Shown piece by piece: positions 1 to 11,460 of a stretch of 64,000 bases of DNA. The translations under genes were made by a program, and so were the position numbers. The DNA is from Cryptomeria japonica (taxonomy: Eukaryota > Streptophyta > Pinopsida > Cupressales > Cupressaceae): positions 189,750,270 to 189,814,269 of the forward strand of contig NC_081415.1 in NCBI RefSeq assembly GCF_030272615.1, in the 5' to 3' direction. Each line of letters starts with the position of its first letter. Position 1 is the stretch's first letter. The notes under the pieces were generated by a model. That model saw only the letters and a list, made by a program, of their open reading frames with translations. It was not told where the DNA came from and searched no databases.

Positions 1-5
1 TCTTC

Positions 6-1541
6 ATGAGAAGAAGGAGACTCCTTTTGCTAGAAGGAAAAGTCCCGAAAGTGGTAAAATATACCCACTCCCTTGCTCAATCTGCTCTAAAGTTGCACCA
101 AGTGGCAGAAGCCAATAGGAAAGCTGAGCAAGAACCAAAAATCACTAAACCAGATGAGACGTATGACAGTGAAGGAGTACTGGTCACTTATCAAATGGAC
201 CCCATTGATGTTGATGCCTTTAACAGTGAAGATGTTACTTTGGGTACATCTATAGAAGTGGCAGGACAAGAAAAATAGGCAGGGGAAGAGAAGAAGCAAT
301 AGAAAGAAGAAAAGAAGAAACAGGAAAAATAAGAAGAAAAGAGGAAATAGGAAGAGTATGAGAGAAAAGAAGAAGAGAATATTAGACAAGAGGAAGAGAA
401 GAAGAAGAAGGAAGCAGAAAAGAAAGAAGAAACGAAATGGAAGGAAGAAGAAAAGAAGGAAGAGGAGAAGAAAAAGGAAGAGGAGAATAAAAAGGAAGAG
501 GAGAAGAGGAAGCAAGAAGAGGAAAAGAAGAAGAAGGATGAAGATGAAGAGAAGAGGAAAGAAGAGGAGAAGAAGAAAGAAGAGAAAAGGAAGATAGAGG
601 AAGAGGAGAAAAAGAAGGAAGAAGAGGACAAGCTAAGGGCTAAAGAGAAGGAGGGAGCGGCACAGAGCACTCAAGTGGAGACCCCAAAGGAAACCGGTAG
701 TCAAGCCAAACTGGCTAACATTACCAGTCCCATTGACCTCCAATCTGCAAATGAATTGGAGTTGCTGCAAAGCATTAAGCTTGCTCAAGAACGCCTAGAG
801 TTGATAAGGAGGAAGAAGGAGCAAGATATGATCCAAGCTGCGGTGGACACTCTTACCGGTTTGATACCCGGTACCAACCTCCCTAGTACCGATTCCTCTC
901 TGGCCCAACTGAAACTTTTATGCATGGTTGTGGAGGACTAGGTACAAATCCTAGAAGAGGTTGCTGATGCGAATGCCAAAAAGAAGCATCAAAAGGCTTT
1001 GAACACTACCTTGGTGAAAAAGTTACATGAGCTCTGGTCTGATCTGTAGAAGGAATAGAAGGACATCAGAGATGCAATGGATGAGGGGAAATTACTGCTC
1101 AGTAAGATATGTCAACCCCATCTATTTTGTGATGATGTGCTTGCTCAGAAAGATAAACTGCAAACTGATTTGTAGACATTCATAAACACCTTCAAGATGC
1201 CATATGATTCCTTTACTGCTTATGGGCAAATCATTCATTGGTTTCAACTTCAAGCTACAAGAATTGATTTGGAGATCAGCAACTGGACCAAGTATTTGTA
1301 GGAACTACAACTGGTTCTACTACCAAGAATGCAAATACTTTAGAAATGCTATCTCAATCTAGGTGCCTTAACGGTTACTCAAGAGATGAGTACCTTGGAT
1401 GCCATGGAGGAATAGGTATCTCAGATGCAAACGGAGAGTGAGGTTTCTACCTCATTACTTGAGTCATGGTCCTTATCCATGACACAATTTATGTAGGACT
1501 TTAAATCTATTTTTGACAAGTTTCACTCTTTATTATCATAA
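6..1541 (+). pseudogene. Accessory coiled-coil ORF at the 3' end of a copia element, broken by TAG codons
   Basis: One reading frame runs from before position 6 to a TAA at 1539-1541, about 511 codons, without a frameshift. It is interrupted by TAG at 276, 300, 348, 939, 1047, 1056, 1173, 1299, 1341, 1413 and 1494, one TAA at 330, and no TGA. The first ~90 residues are mixed, then about 125 residues are almost pure Lys/Glu/Arg (charged coiled coil), then an amphipathic Leu/Glu/Gln-rich part. The frame lies 230 bases upstream of a polypurine tract and copia LTR. That is where SIRE-like copia elements carry an extra 'envelope-like' ORF after pol; assignment to that class is inference. No signal peptide or membrane segment is visible. 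Nearly every stop falls where Gln (CAG) would fit. It is a decayed element gene, truncated at the window edge; its function is unknown. Confidence 0.6.
284..660 (+). repeat. Purine-rich (A/G) tract encoding the Lys/Glu stretch
   Basis: The plus strand is overwhelmingly A and G for about 375 bases, with only scattered pyrimidines. It sits inside the accessory frame and encodes its charged coiled-coil segment. The opposite strand gives a false Phe/Leu/Ser-rich open frame that should not be read as a gene. Confidence 0.8.
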
Positions 1542-1768
1542 ACATTTATTCAGCTAATAGAAACAAGGGTTATTCAGCTGGGTTTTGTCATTGTTGGCAA
1601 AGGGGGAGAAGTATTCTGGTATTTAAAATTTTGATGCATGCTATGTATACTCTCATGTTTATCTCTGTAAGGAAGTAGTATACATTGTATTTTCTACAAA
1701 GGGATAGTGTATATGCTTAGGAGGAGTATTTTGATGTCAAAATTTTCCTAAGTGTTGCCATCAATACC

Positions 1769-1780
1769 AAAGGGGGAGAT
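1769..1780 (+). other. Polypurine tract of plus-strand copia element
   Basis: AAAGGGGGAGAT lies directly before an LTR beginning TGTTGG. The same tract occurs before the LTRs at 51060 and 59199, and on the minus strand beside 39410. It would prime plus-strand DNA synthesis in the element. Confidence 0.85.
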
Positions 1781-2991
1781 TGTTGGGGTTTTTTATGATT
1801 ATGTTGTGATTGTCATTAATAGACACACACTTGCTATGAGATCACTTTTTGTATGTATGAGTTATGCTCAACCGGTATTTGTTTCAAACCAGTATTATGT
1901 TGTAGTCTTTAGACTATCGGTGTTTTGCAGAAAAGTGTTTACCGATCTCAAGCAGCATGAGGACCTCAAGCGGCATGAGGACCTCAAGCGGTGCAAGGAT
2001 CTCAAGCGGAATGGAGCAAAGGAACTAAAAGCAGCAGTTATCATTTTCCCAGTCTTCATTTTTGTCAATCGGTAATCTATTTAATAATTAAACCGGTATT
2101 ACTCTGAGTTACCAACCAGTAATCAGTAAAGTTGTATAAACCGGTAATACTATGTGATGAGTTACCAACTGATATATATTTGTGATGAGTTACCATCCAC
2201 CAACACTTTGACGGTGATTTTGTGTCATGTTATCAAATGTGTCTAGATGCAATGAACCTAGGAACTTGCAATGCAATCTTATTGGACCGACATGAAATAA
2301 GATTCCTTTTTAAGGACATCATGTCTAGGGTTTTAGTGTGTGTTGCTATTAGGGTTTTTGGTTGTTGTTGAGTTCTTATATGTGTGATCTTAATAGAGAA
2401 GATCAAGTCTATGTGCTGTAACAAAGTGTGGATTTATTGAAGACTGAAGTAATGCTAAAATGCATTAGTAATGAGCTACCATGGATCTAACCAAGCAAAC
2501 TGTGCTATTTTCTAGATCATTCACTTGTTGACTACTCACATCTTCGACAAGCCTAAAACCCTTAACTGGGTAGGCCTAGAAAAGCCTTTGTAGATCCTCT
2601 AACAAGGTGGTTCACATCTATGGATCTAAAATCCTCTCACAAGGTAGTCTTTAATTAGACTTATCTCCTAATAGAGATTGAGATTCCTAACAAGATCTAT
2701 TTTGGTAAAGAACATTGTATGACCTTAACCGGTCTGGTTACTATTCTGCAAATAGTTACTTCTGAGTTTCATCTCACCGTAGTTTTTCCCATTTGGGTTT
2801 CCATGTCAAAATCTCTTGTGTTATGGTGATTGTGCTTCTGTGGGTGAATGCCTTACTTGTTGTTTGGTTTGCATATGTGTTAACCGGTTTGTTAGTTAAA
2901 CTGTTATACCGGTTCACTGCTAGACTATTAAAGTGTTTGAGTTTAGTAATTATTCATATACTAATTCACCCCCCACTCTTAGTATTCATCA
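1781..2991 (+). mobile_element. 3' LTR of a copia element
   Basis: It starts TGTTGGGG directly after the polypurine tract. Near its end it holds the family's C-tract (ATTCACCCCCCACTCTTAG), also seen close to the end of every other LTR of this group here. The right boundary is uncertain: the usual CCAACA-like end is not recognisable, and I place it at the CATCA near 2991. The interior contains repeated 'ACCGGTAATAC' and 'GAGTTACCAAC' motifs around 2090-2200. Confidence 0.65.
1944..2015 (+). repeat. 18-bp tandem repeat, four units, inside the LTR
   Basis: Four successive 18-base units built on GACCTCAAGCGGCATGAG lie in the 5' part of the LTR. Units differ at a few bases each. Confidence 0.8.
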
Positions 2992-2999
2992 AGACTTTG

Positions 3000-4419
3000 G
3001 TCTGTTTTAGAGTATGTGCATCCCATTTAACATGTATAGTAAAAAATGTGTGGTTTTAAGAATGAAACATCTCATCTAAGACTTTGGTCTAGTTTTAAGC
3101 ATGTATATCCTATCTAAGACATATAATAATATGCAATTAGGAGGCCACATATATCTCCCCCTTAAGATGTTGACATATCCCTATGTTGATATCTTAAGGT
3201 AGACTGAGAGAAAGGATAAACACCTTCATCACCAAGGAGATTTCCTTTAAGCCACAGTATACATAAATCTAAGATAAAGAGGCATAACTCTTATGAGCAA
3301 GGAAAAGATAGTTGTAAAAAGATATCTTACAACAAATGTAAAGGGATCCTTTTGAGGGATGCATGAAACAATAGATCTTTACCTAAAGATATCTACCTCG
3401 AAAAGTAGAGGAGATATTTAATAGAGATGGCATCTATGAAAGGAGAAGGGGACCAAGAATACACACCTTCCCATTGTTTATGAAAAAGGTAGATTCTTAG
3501 TAAGGGATTTCGCACACATTCACTAAGGAGAGATCAATCATGAAAGATGTATCTTTGCAAACAAATAATAGGCCCAACCAAGGGACCTACATGTACTCAC
3601 ATGGATGACCATTCTATGTAGGAAAGAATGTCAATTTAATGAAAGATGCAACTCAACAAAGGAATAGGCAATGTTTGATAAAAAGAGAAGATTCTATTCT
3701 TGGCCCCTGAGCATGGAGATAAGGATATACATTGAACACCAAAGGGAGATCATTTATAAAAGATGCACTCTTCTAAAATAAGGAAAATTTCCTCATCAAG
3801 GATACATTTTCATATAAGAGGGAGCGGATCCTCAACATGGATATACACCTCCATAATATAGAAGGTTTAATTATAAAACATATAACTCAATTTATGGAAA
3901 ATTTATTCTTAAGAAGGAAAAATGTTTGAGAAGTATCCTTGCCCACCAATATAGAGACAAGAGAAGATACAAACTAGGATATTATGTTGCTACCAAAGTA
4001 TGTTTACACATGAAAGTGTACCACCATTAATGAGATTCAACCCCCAATAGGCAAGCTACTAATGTCACATAGTGAGGAGCAACATAATAGCCACTAATGT
4101 TATTTAACTATATGATAGATTGGATGAAGAAGTTGAATACAAAATGTTAAATTTTCTACAATGAATGGAAGGAAGACCATGCATGAGATGATAAGAATAA
4201 ACTAATAAATTTGTATAGTCAACTTGTTGAGTTTTGTATTTTGTAAAGGTGAAAAAGTGATAAAATGGTCTCTTAGGAGTGTTAACAAGATTTGTTCTTC
4301 TCTAAAGAAAGGAGAGTGATAAAGCACTATTCTAATGTTATTTGAAGAAATATACGTAGGCAAGTAAGAAGGAGGAAATCTTATGCCATAAGATATAAGA
4401 TATATAAGGACATTGATTT
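3000..4419. other. No gene; AT-rich decayed repeat DNA
   Basis: No coding frame or recognised domain. The sequence has many loose repeats of motifs such as AAAGATGCATC and GGAGAT. A phrase like AAGACTTTGGTCT occurs at both about 2990 and 3078. An imperfect inverted repeat lies at 3160-3199. Possibly old LTR or untranslated element DNA. Confidence 0.6.
3160..3199. repeat. Imperfect inverted repeat (hairpin)
   Basis: CCTTAAGAT...ACATA is mirrored by TATGT...ATCTTAAGG around a 4-base centre, with about 18-base arms and a few mismatches. No function can be assigned. Confidence 0.6.
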
Positions 4420-5237
4420 CTATATCATTTCCACTATATTCTTGTTTAGAAAGGATGTCAACATCAAGATTTCAATGTATATGAAATTGTAATGCGGGGG
4501 ACTTTCAACACAAACCTTAATATTGAGATTGGTAGTGTAAGCATATTGTGAAGCACCAAATGGATGAATGAAAGAATAAGGATTGATATTTATTGGGGGA
4601 TACACATCTTTATCATCAACATTCATGTCCATTTGGGAGGTGAAGAAGTCCTCTTGAAGTTTGGGAGAAATGTCTTCAAGAAAAAAAGTATCATGATGTT
4701 GCATTGGAATGTCTTGATCAATAAAGTAGTCTATAATAGAAGAATTGGCCTCTAAGTCATGTTTCTCTTGTACCAAAGTATTCTCATGGAGGAGATTATG
4801 TTTGGGAGGAGAGTCATTATTATTCAATGATTCACCTCTAAGAGGGATTCTATTGAAGGAAATTATAATGGTATCCTCTTCTTGCACACAAAATTCCCCA
4901 TTCATAAGAGAAAATTTAGGAGAGGGACAAGTATAATTCATTACGACCTCATAAGAATAGAAGGTAAATCCTTATAAATGGGATTTTCAATCCTATCAAC
5001 CTCTTGTAAAGCTTCATAAAGAGGATTGTCAATCATCACAATTTTGTTATTAGTGAGATGAGTTTTGAGAGATGTAGAGGATGTTTTAATTGAGATGAAG
5101 TCATCAAGGGCTTCATCTAACATATGAAAGTCATCACTACTAAATGGTTGAGATTTAGATTGAATAGAAGGCAAAGGTTCATCAATGAAATGAATATTAA
5201 ATAGAAGAATAGATTGAGAAGAAAATATAAAATTCAA
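4420..5237 (-). pseudogene. Acidic linker region of a Tat-like Ty3/gypsy polyprotein (remnant)
   Basis: Two minus-strand open stretches (4941-5237 and 4420-4941) are rich in Asp, Glu, Ser, Asn and Pro and hold short phrases such as 'DNPLYEAL' and 'ENPIYKDLP'. A similar phrase ('DNPLYKEL') occurs at 6882-7136. They lie downstream, on the minus strand, of the protease remnant at 5769-6309. The long acidic spacer between protease and reverse transcriptase is a habit of Tat-lineage elements (family knowledge), so I read this as that spacer. No reverse transcriptase follows before the frame is lost. Stops and frame changes make it non-functional. Confidence 0.4.
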
Positions 5238-5768
5238 ATTAAGAGATGGTCTATAGGATTATTTGGTGGGCTTTGAAGGATTATATCCAATTCTAAATGA
5301 TGCTTCATGTATGTGATTTTCTAAAGGAACTCTAATCATTTGTTCACTAACACCACAACCATTGCCATTGTATCCACTTTTAGATAGAATGTGAAAACCC
5401 AAACCATAAAGAGATGCCATATCGGAAAGAGATGGTGGGGCCTCATATGTCTCAATGTCACAAGCAGATGAATTAGAAGAAGGTTTTCAAGAATTATAAG
5501 TAGACACAAAATTATTACTAAGCTGTTTAGAAAAAAATGACTATTTTGGGCTCCACCATATCATCTTCCTTGATCTTAGACTCTCTTGGAGGGATTTTAT
5601 ATTCTCCCACAAAGGAAGGTGTAAAATCTAATAACCCCCAATCATCTTCTAAGAGTATTTCTTCAGGTGAAGGTGTATCTTTAGTAGGAGATGGTGTTTA
5701 TACTTTTATTGGAGAAGGAATTGAAGAATTTAAAGGATTTTGAGATTAATATGAGGTTTGAAAGAAAG

Positions 5769-6660
5769 CTTGTAGATTTGTGTCAGCTTCCAAAGTATAC
5801 ATCTCATTTTCATAAATGAATTTGATTTAATGATGAAGAGTTGAAGGAACATCTTGTATAGCATGAATCTAAGGTCTTCCTAGAATAAGGTTATAATTAA
5901 TATTATTGGGAATGACTTGGATAGGTGTAGGTAAAATAATAGGACCTGCCTGAATGGGAAAGGTTATAGTACCTAACAAATCTCTATCAACATTATCAAA
6001 GCCACAAATAAAATGAGAATTAGGTTGAATAAGAGAAGTATCCATTTTGATCTTGTGTAACAATTCCCTGATAAAAAAAAAAAGACTGGATCCATTATCC
6101 ACCAAAGTTCTTCTTATAGCATTACCATTAATAAGGACAACAATCTTGACAATATTATATTCATTTTGAATGTATTTAGGAGGCAACTCATCTTGAGAAA
6201 ACACAATATCAATTTCAATTGCATGCATACAATCTACCAAACAAGCCATATTATTAGTAGGTGCCACTACAGGTGGAACATCTAATTTATTTAAAGCATC
6301 TTGCAACATTTAATGATATGTGGGTTAATTTTGAATCAACTCCCAAAGGGATATCTTGGTAGGAGTTGCTAGAAGTTATTCAATAAGATCATATTCCTTT
6401 CCAATATGTTGAGAAAGATGAGGTGTTGGAGGAAGCACTAATTGAGAAATATGAAGAGAAGCAGGAATAACTAGAGGAGGATTAGGCTTCCTATTATTTC
6501 TTGAGTTATATGTGTGGGTAATCGCATTATAAATTTGTTGGGTGATTTTATTAGCATACTCATAAGGAATTTTAGGACTATAAAATCCTTTAACCATAAT
6601 CACCATTTTATTAGGAGTTTGAGGAATTTGAAGGTTACTACCACCCTTAAAAACAATCAC
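5769..6660 (-). pseudogene. Tat-like Ty3/gypsy gag C-terminus and aspartic protease (remnant)
   Basis: Read on the minus strand, 6660-6376 gives a Pro-rich gag tail. The next ~60 bases contain in-frame stops, and the same frame resumes at 6309. The phrase 'KISLWELIQ' followed by 'LQDALNKLDVPP' marks the boundary before protease in Tat-lineage elements. The protease then shows the catalytic-type motif 'VDNGSSL' (DNGSS in place of the usual D-T/S-G) and the later flap-end motif 'YNLILGRP' directly before a stop. This protease would cut the gag-pol polyprotein. Several stops fit CAA-to-TAA decay. Downstream is the acidic spacer at 4420-5237. Confidence 0.65.
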
Positions 6661-6881
6661 AGGTTTCTTAGGAGGTTGAGGATTTGTATATCAGTGTATG
6701 TTTCCTTGACACTATGTGATAGAGGAATTAGCCACATCCTCTATGTGAAGTACTATAGATAAACTTGATATGCTTTGATCTATTTTCAGATTTGACATTA
6801 CTCATGGAGAGGGAGTTTCTTGACATACATTTGGTTATCCTCTTTGGGACTAATACCACCCTTAACAACAATCACAAGTTT

Positions 6882-7136
6882 TTAAGGAGTTTCATAACCA
6901 ATCACATGTATCATATTGATCAATCTTTTAGAAAATAGTGGTTTAGGAGTATTTGAGGGTGGTCTAGTACAGATGAAATCGTCAAGTTCTTTATAAAGAG
7001 GATTATCAAACTTAAACACTTCTTCATGAATAGGATTGTCTTTGGATTGAATGAAAGGGATATCCTCATAGAGGAGATTGTTAATGAAATTTAACCCTTG
7101 TATCCTATTAGCACTTAAAAATACAGTATCAAACAA
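6882..7136 (-). pseudogene. Short acidic frame resembling the Tat spacer
   Basis: An 84-codon minus-strand frame contains 'DNPIHEE' and 'DNPLYKELDDF', close in style to the frame at 4941-5237. It lies on the 5' side of the gag/protease remnant, out of the expected order, so it may be a second spacer copy or a rearranged piece. No enzyme domain. Confidence 0.3.
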
Positions 7137-7560
7137 CTCAAGATATCACATAATTCCTTAGTCAATTTGTATTTCACCAAGATGATTCCTCCATTATTGT
7201 CTATCATAAACCAATTCCATGCATTTTAATCTATATCAACCTTGTTTGATCATTTAGAATATCCAACCTATGCATTATCCATGATTCAACATGTGTTCTA
7301 GCTAGTATATAACAAATTATATGTCAACAAACTATGCCTAAATATCACAATGACAAGAGGGTGCTCAGTATGGCAGGAAAATTGAACAAAAGGTAAATGC
7401 CTGTCGATTAAGTGAAAACTTAACTCATCTACTGGTAAAGAAGCATTTCATCTTCTTACCATCAACCGAGGGTAAAATAGCATGTTTTCAATTTGTTGCC
7501 ATACCCCCAAGGGATTTCTTTTCAGTTAGATGAAGAATCTCCTATTGGTGGAGTGATACT
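7137..7560. other. No gene; junction between gypsy and copia remnants
   Basis: No supported frame. Somewhere here the minus-strand gypsy remnant gives way to the minus-strand copia remnant. I could not find an LTR end or target duplication, so the copia copy is probably truncated on this side. Confidence 0.5.
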
Positions 7561-8690
7561 CTACTCTACTGGTGAAGGAATAGCCTCATCAACATTCTGA
7601 TCTATCTTTCTAATCCATTGTTTTGAAAATTCTTTCTTTACCTCATCAACCTTCTCTTTACCTTTCAAACTGGGTCCTTTGTTATTTGCTGGTGATGCCT
7701 TACTTCTACAAAATTTTGCAATATGTCCAATCTTGTTACAAGCATAATAAGTCACATTTTTTTTTTCTGAATAGCTTTTCCATATCCTATGCCAGTATGT
7801 GTTCTGCATTGATTAGATAAGTGTCCAAATCTTCCACAAACATAACATCTTACATTCATTATGCAATTCTCTGAATTATGACCAATTTTTTTGCATTTAG
7901 AACATTGAGTGGTGGGTGAATTAGTGTTCTGATAGTTTCTAGATCTATATTGATTTGCTCTATGACCATACTTGTTATATTTAAAGTGTTTCCCATTAAA
8001 TTTGTAGGCATTAGGTTGTCTTACCAGTTTACTATGATCATGATTATTTGCAGTACCAGAGCTTTCACCAACTTCAAAGCCAATACCATTAGTATCTCCA
8101 TTAGGTTTCTTATTTTTTAGCATATCATCAAGTTCTTCTGAAATTTTCTTGAATTTCTCCTTATGTTGATTTGCAGTGTCCAACTCATTTTCCAAGAAAT
8201 CTTTCTATCTCATGAGTTTAGTTTTATCATGTTCCAAATGAATTAGATCTATTTTTAATATATCATTTTCATAATTGAGTCTTAGATTTTCATTTCTAGC
8301 ATCATTGATTCTCCTAGTCAAGTCATCTTCATTCTGCTTTTTGTCTTCAGTGTCTTTACAAAATCTCATGGTCATATCTTGCATCTCATTCCTCAAGGTC
8401 ATGTTTTCTTACTTCATCTTGCTTACAAGATCATTAAGAGTTTCCTTTTCATCATCATCACTTTGTATCTTCTCATGAAGTTCTCTTCTTTTTCTTCTAG
8501 CAATAGTAAGATTCTCCTAAAGTCCTTGAATTATTTCCTATGCAGCCTTCAGATCATCTTCAAGTTTGATGTTCTTCAAATTTTTTGCATCATAATCTAC
8601 AAGAGTTGTTTCCAATTTCTTTCTCAAGTTATCCATCTGTATCGGTGTCAGAATCTCCCTCAAGCTGTTAGGCTTTTGAAAAAAGAGGAC
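7561..8690 (-). pseudogene. Copia gag with coiled coil and four CCHC-type zinc knuckles (remnant)
   Basis: Minus-strand frames at 8402-8205 and 8195-7752 are one frame separated by a single TAG. A T-rich homopolymer near 7760 shifts the frame into 7809-7561. The N-terminal half is Glu/Lys/Asn/Leu-rich coiled coil. The C-terminal half has four knuckle positions: a degenerate one at about 7990 (Cys lost), then CX2CX4HX4C motifs starting 'CSKCKKIGH' and 'CYVCGRFGH', and a fourth 'YYACNKIGH' with its first Cys replaced. A Lys-rich tail follows. The region starts just inside the primer-binding site at 8693-8707, as gag should. A homologous copy lies on the plus strand at 48600-49735. It would have packaged element RNA; it is inactive now. 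Confidence 0.7.
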
Positions 8691-8692
8691 TA

Positions 8693-8707
8693 GGCTCTGA
8701 TACCAAT
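8693..8707 (-). other. Primer-binding site (initiator-Met tRNA type)
   Basis: On the minus strand this reads ATTGGTATCAGAGCC. TGGTATCAGAGC complements the 3' end of plant initiator methionine tRNA, the standard copia primer. It abuts the LTR end at 8708. Confidence 0.85.
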
Positions 8708-9476
8708 TGTTAGGATTCCCAAAGATATTGAGAGGGGGGGGGGGGAATTAGTATCTAACCAGTTTTCAAATTTTCTAATCTTATTAAATAAATTGCATTC
8801 CAAAACAGTGTACCGGTAAACCAGAATTAATGCAGTAAATAAGAACAATAAGCACAACATAGAAAGCACACCATAACACAAGATTTTTAATGAGGAAACC
8901 CAGTGTGGGAAAAACCTCAGTGGGATTTGTGACCCACAATATTTACTTACTAGCCAATAAATGAATATTACTTACAATAGGGGTCTGCACATGAAAGAGG
9001 GCCGACTGCCTAAAGCTCACTGCTTAATTACAAAAGGGAAGTCTCACTGACTTACAAAATGGATTATGCAAATCCAATATAATGTATTGCTTCAGTTCAA
9101 CATCTGCTATGCCAGGTTCAGTACTAGTTTAAGCTCACAAAATAACCATAAACATTCCTCCAAAATCTATCAAAATATTCACATGTTCGCATCTACCTAT
9201 TCTTACTTAGACAAATGATCTATAAGATCTCATACTTATATATGAGTCCTATTACAATTTGCCTTGCCGCCTTACAAAAAGATACTACAATTACATATAA
9301 AATGCAATAAACAAAATCTTGTCGGTTGGGGTGTCAATAATCATCTTTGCTACTGTCGGTAAGCTATCTGCCAGTCTAGAGTCTATCAGTGCCGATGCCA
9401 TAGGATTGCAAGGTTTCCATCAATGAAACTACCTTCAATCACCTATAATTTCTCATTGGAGTGTGCAATGCCAACA
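8708..9476 (-). mobile_element. 5' LTR of minus-strand copia element
   Basis: On the plus strand it runs from TGTTAGGATTCC to ...GCAATGCCAACA, so the minus strand has TGTTGGCA...CCTAACA. A run of 12 G lies near its PBS-side end. It is 769 bp and sits against the PBS at 8693-8707. The sequence right of 9476 is Tat-A coding DNA, so this copia inserted into Tat-A. TCATA at 9477-9481 would be the target duplication, but I did not find its partner. Confidence 0.75.
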
Positions 9477-9477
9477 T

Positions 9478-11460
9478 CATAAAATACAGCTGGTTGTACA
9501 ATTTGATCCACTCAAATACTTGATGAATAGAGTAGCATTAACTAGAAGACTTGCAAAATGGGTCATGATACTCAGTGAATTTGACATTGAATACATCAGT
9601 AGAAAGGCTATAAAGGGACAAATCATAGAAGACCAACTTGCAGAAGCACCTTTACAAGACAACCGTCCAATGGTGATAGATTTTCCAGATGAATCAGTAT
9701 TTGCACTATCAACACAGACAGAATGAAAATTATTCTTTGATGGTTCACATACAAATCATGGAGAAGGAGCAGGAATTATGTTCATAACTCCTTAAGGAGA
9801 TTCAATTCCCAAATCATTTAGGATTATCTTCCCTTGTACCAATAACATTGTTGAATATGAAGCCCTAATGGTAGGACTATGCACTACACTACAATGGAAT
9901 ATCAAAAATCTACAAGTCTTTGGAGACTCACAACTCATCATTAATCAAGTCAATGATGATTACATTACAAAAGATGATAAGTTACAACCGTACAAACAAT
10001 TGGTAGAAGAATACAAGCACCACTTCACCAACGTCACATTCGAACAGATTCCAAGAGTACAAAACAGGGCAGCAGATGCAATGGCAACAGTAGGATCTCT
10101 CTTATATATGCCAAATGATGGAACTCACTTTCACTTTCAAGTGGAACAACTCATTGTCCCAGCTTATGAAATACCATCCACTGAATATGTCTATGTGATA
10201 GTAGGACCTAAGTCTCCATGGTACAAAGATATATACGCATACCTGCATGATCAATATATACCCCCAGATCTTTCACAAAATCAAAGTAAAGCACTCATAC
10301 GACAATCATCAAAACATGCAATCATTGTTGATGCTTTATACAGGAAAAGTATAGACAACACCTTACTTAGATGCCTTGATATGGAGGAGACACAAATTGC
10401 CTTAAAAGTTCATGACGAAATATGTGGCCCACATTCGTCTAGGCCTACTCTAGTAAAAACATTGTTACGAACATGTTACTATTGGCCTACAATGGAAAAG
10501 GACGCTTACAAGTATGTGCAAAGATTCAAGAAATGCCAAATACATGGGAATCTCATTCATGCACCTACTCAAGATCTTTAGCCAATAACATCACCACAAC
10601 CATTTTCACAATGGGGATTAGATCTTGTAGGGAAAATAAATCCTACCTCTTCCAACAAAAATAAGCTTATTCTCACTGCTACATAATATTTCACGAAATG
10701 GGTTGAAACAATCCCGGTGATTTTCACAACAGGAAAACAAATAGCAAAATTTATCCTGAATTATATAATTTGCAGGTATGGGGTACCCATGTGCATCGTG
10801 ACTGATAACGGATGACCATTTAAAAATCAAGAAGTGAGCAAGATTTGTGAATAATTCAAGATCTAGCAACGTTTTGTAGCACCTTACTATCCCCAAAGCA
10901 ATGGTCAAGCTAAAGCAACAAACAAAACTATTTTGAAAATCTTAAAGAAAGTTGTCAATGACAGTGGACGAGGTTGGCACCTCCAACTAAATCCAACTCT
11001 ATGGGATTATCAAATTAGTATACATATGACAACTGGTACAACACCTTTCTCTATGGTTTATGGTGCAAAAGCCATATTACCTATTGAAGTAGAATTGTCA
11101 TCCCTAAGAGTCTCTCTAAAAAACATTATCTCAGAAGAAAACCATAGAGTCGCACGTTTGCAAGAATTAGAATTCCTAGATGAAAAACAACAAAGTGCTC
11201 TAAACTATTTAGTATGCTACTAAAGCAAAATGAGAAGAAGCTACATCAAACAAGTCAACCCATGTTGCTTTGAAATAGGATATATTGTTCTTGAAGAAAA
11301 TCAAAGAAACCTTGTTGAATGTGAAAAACCAGGAAAGTTTGAACCTAACTGGTTAGGTCCATTTGTCATAATGAAAGTAATTGGAAATCATGCTTACCAT
11401 TTGCAAACAATGGAGGGAGATTCACTCCCTAATCCCATCAACAATATGCACCTAAAATGA
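9478..11460 (+). pseudogene. Tat-A: RNase H, second (archaeal-type) RNase H and integrase of a Tat-lineage Ty3/gypsy element
   Basis: A single frame of 661 codons has no frameshift but eight stops (TGA 9724, TAA 9793, TAG 10579, TAA 10684, TGA 10813, TAA 10852, TAG 10864, TAA 11221). The first ~85 codons are the end of the RT-linked RNase H ('LTRRLAKWVMILSEFDIEY'). Next comes a second RNase H with 'FFDGS', 'NNIVEYEALM', 'VFGDSQLI' and 'NRAADAMA', the archaeal-type domain that marks the Tat lineage. Integrase follows: an HHCC zinc domain at about 10408-10545, Asp in 'WGLDLVG' and in 'VTDNG'. The catalytic Glu position reads Lys ('NGQAKATN', codon 10912-10914). The C-terminal end is 'GPFVIMKVIGNHAYHL'. 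The 5' part of the element is missing because copia DNA abuts at 9476. Confidence 0.88.

Noticed and set aside
87-670. Minus-strand Phe/Leu/Ser-rich open frames that look like membrane proteins
   Set aside because: They are the complement of the purine tract.
6-1541. TAG reassigned to glutamine or programmed read-through
   Set aside because: Other remnants in the window also carry TAA and TGA at decayed codons, and functional stops here include TAG. CHG deamination in a plant element explains the pattern more simply.
9477-9481. TCATA as target duplication of the minus-strand copia
   Set aside because: No partner copy was found on the left side; that end appears truncated.
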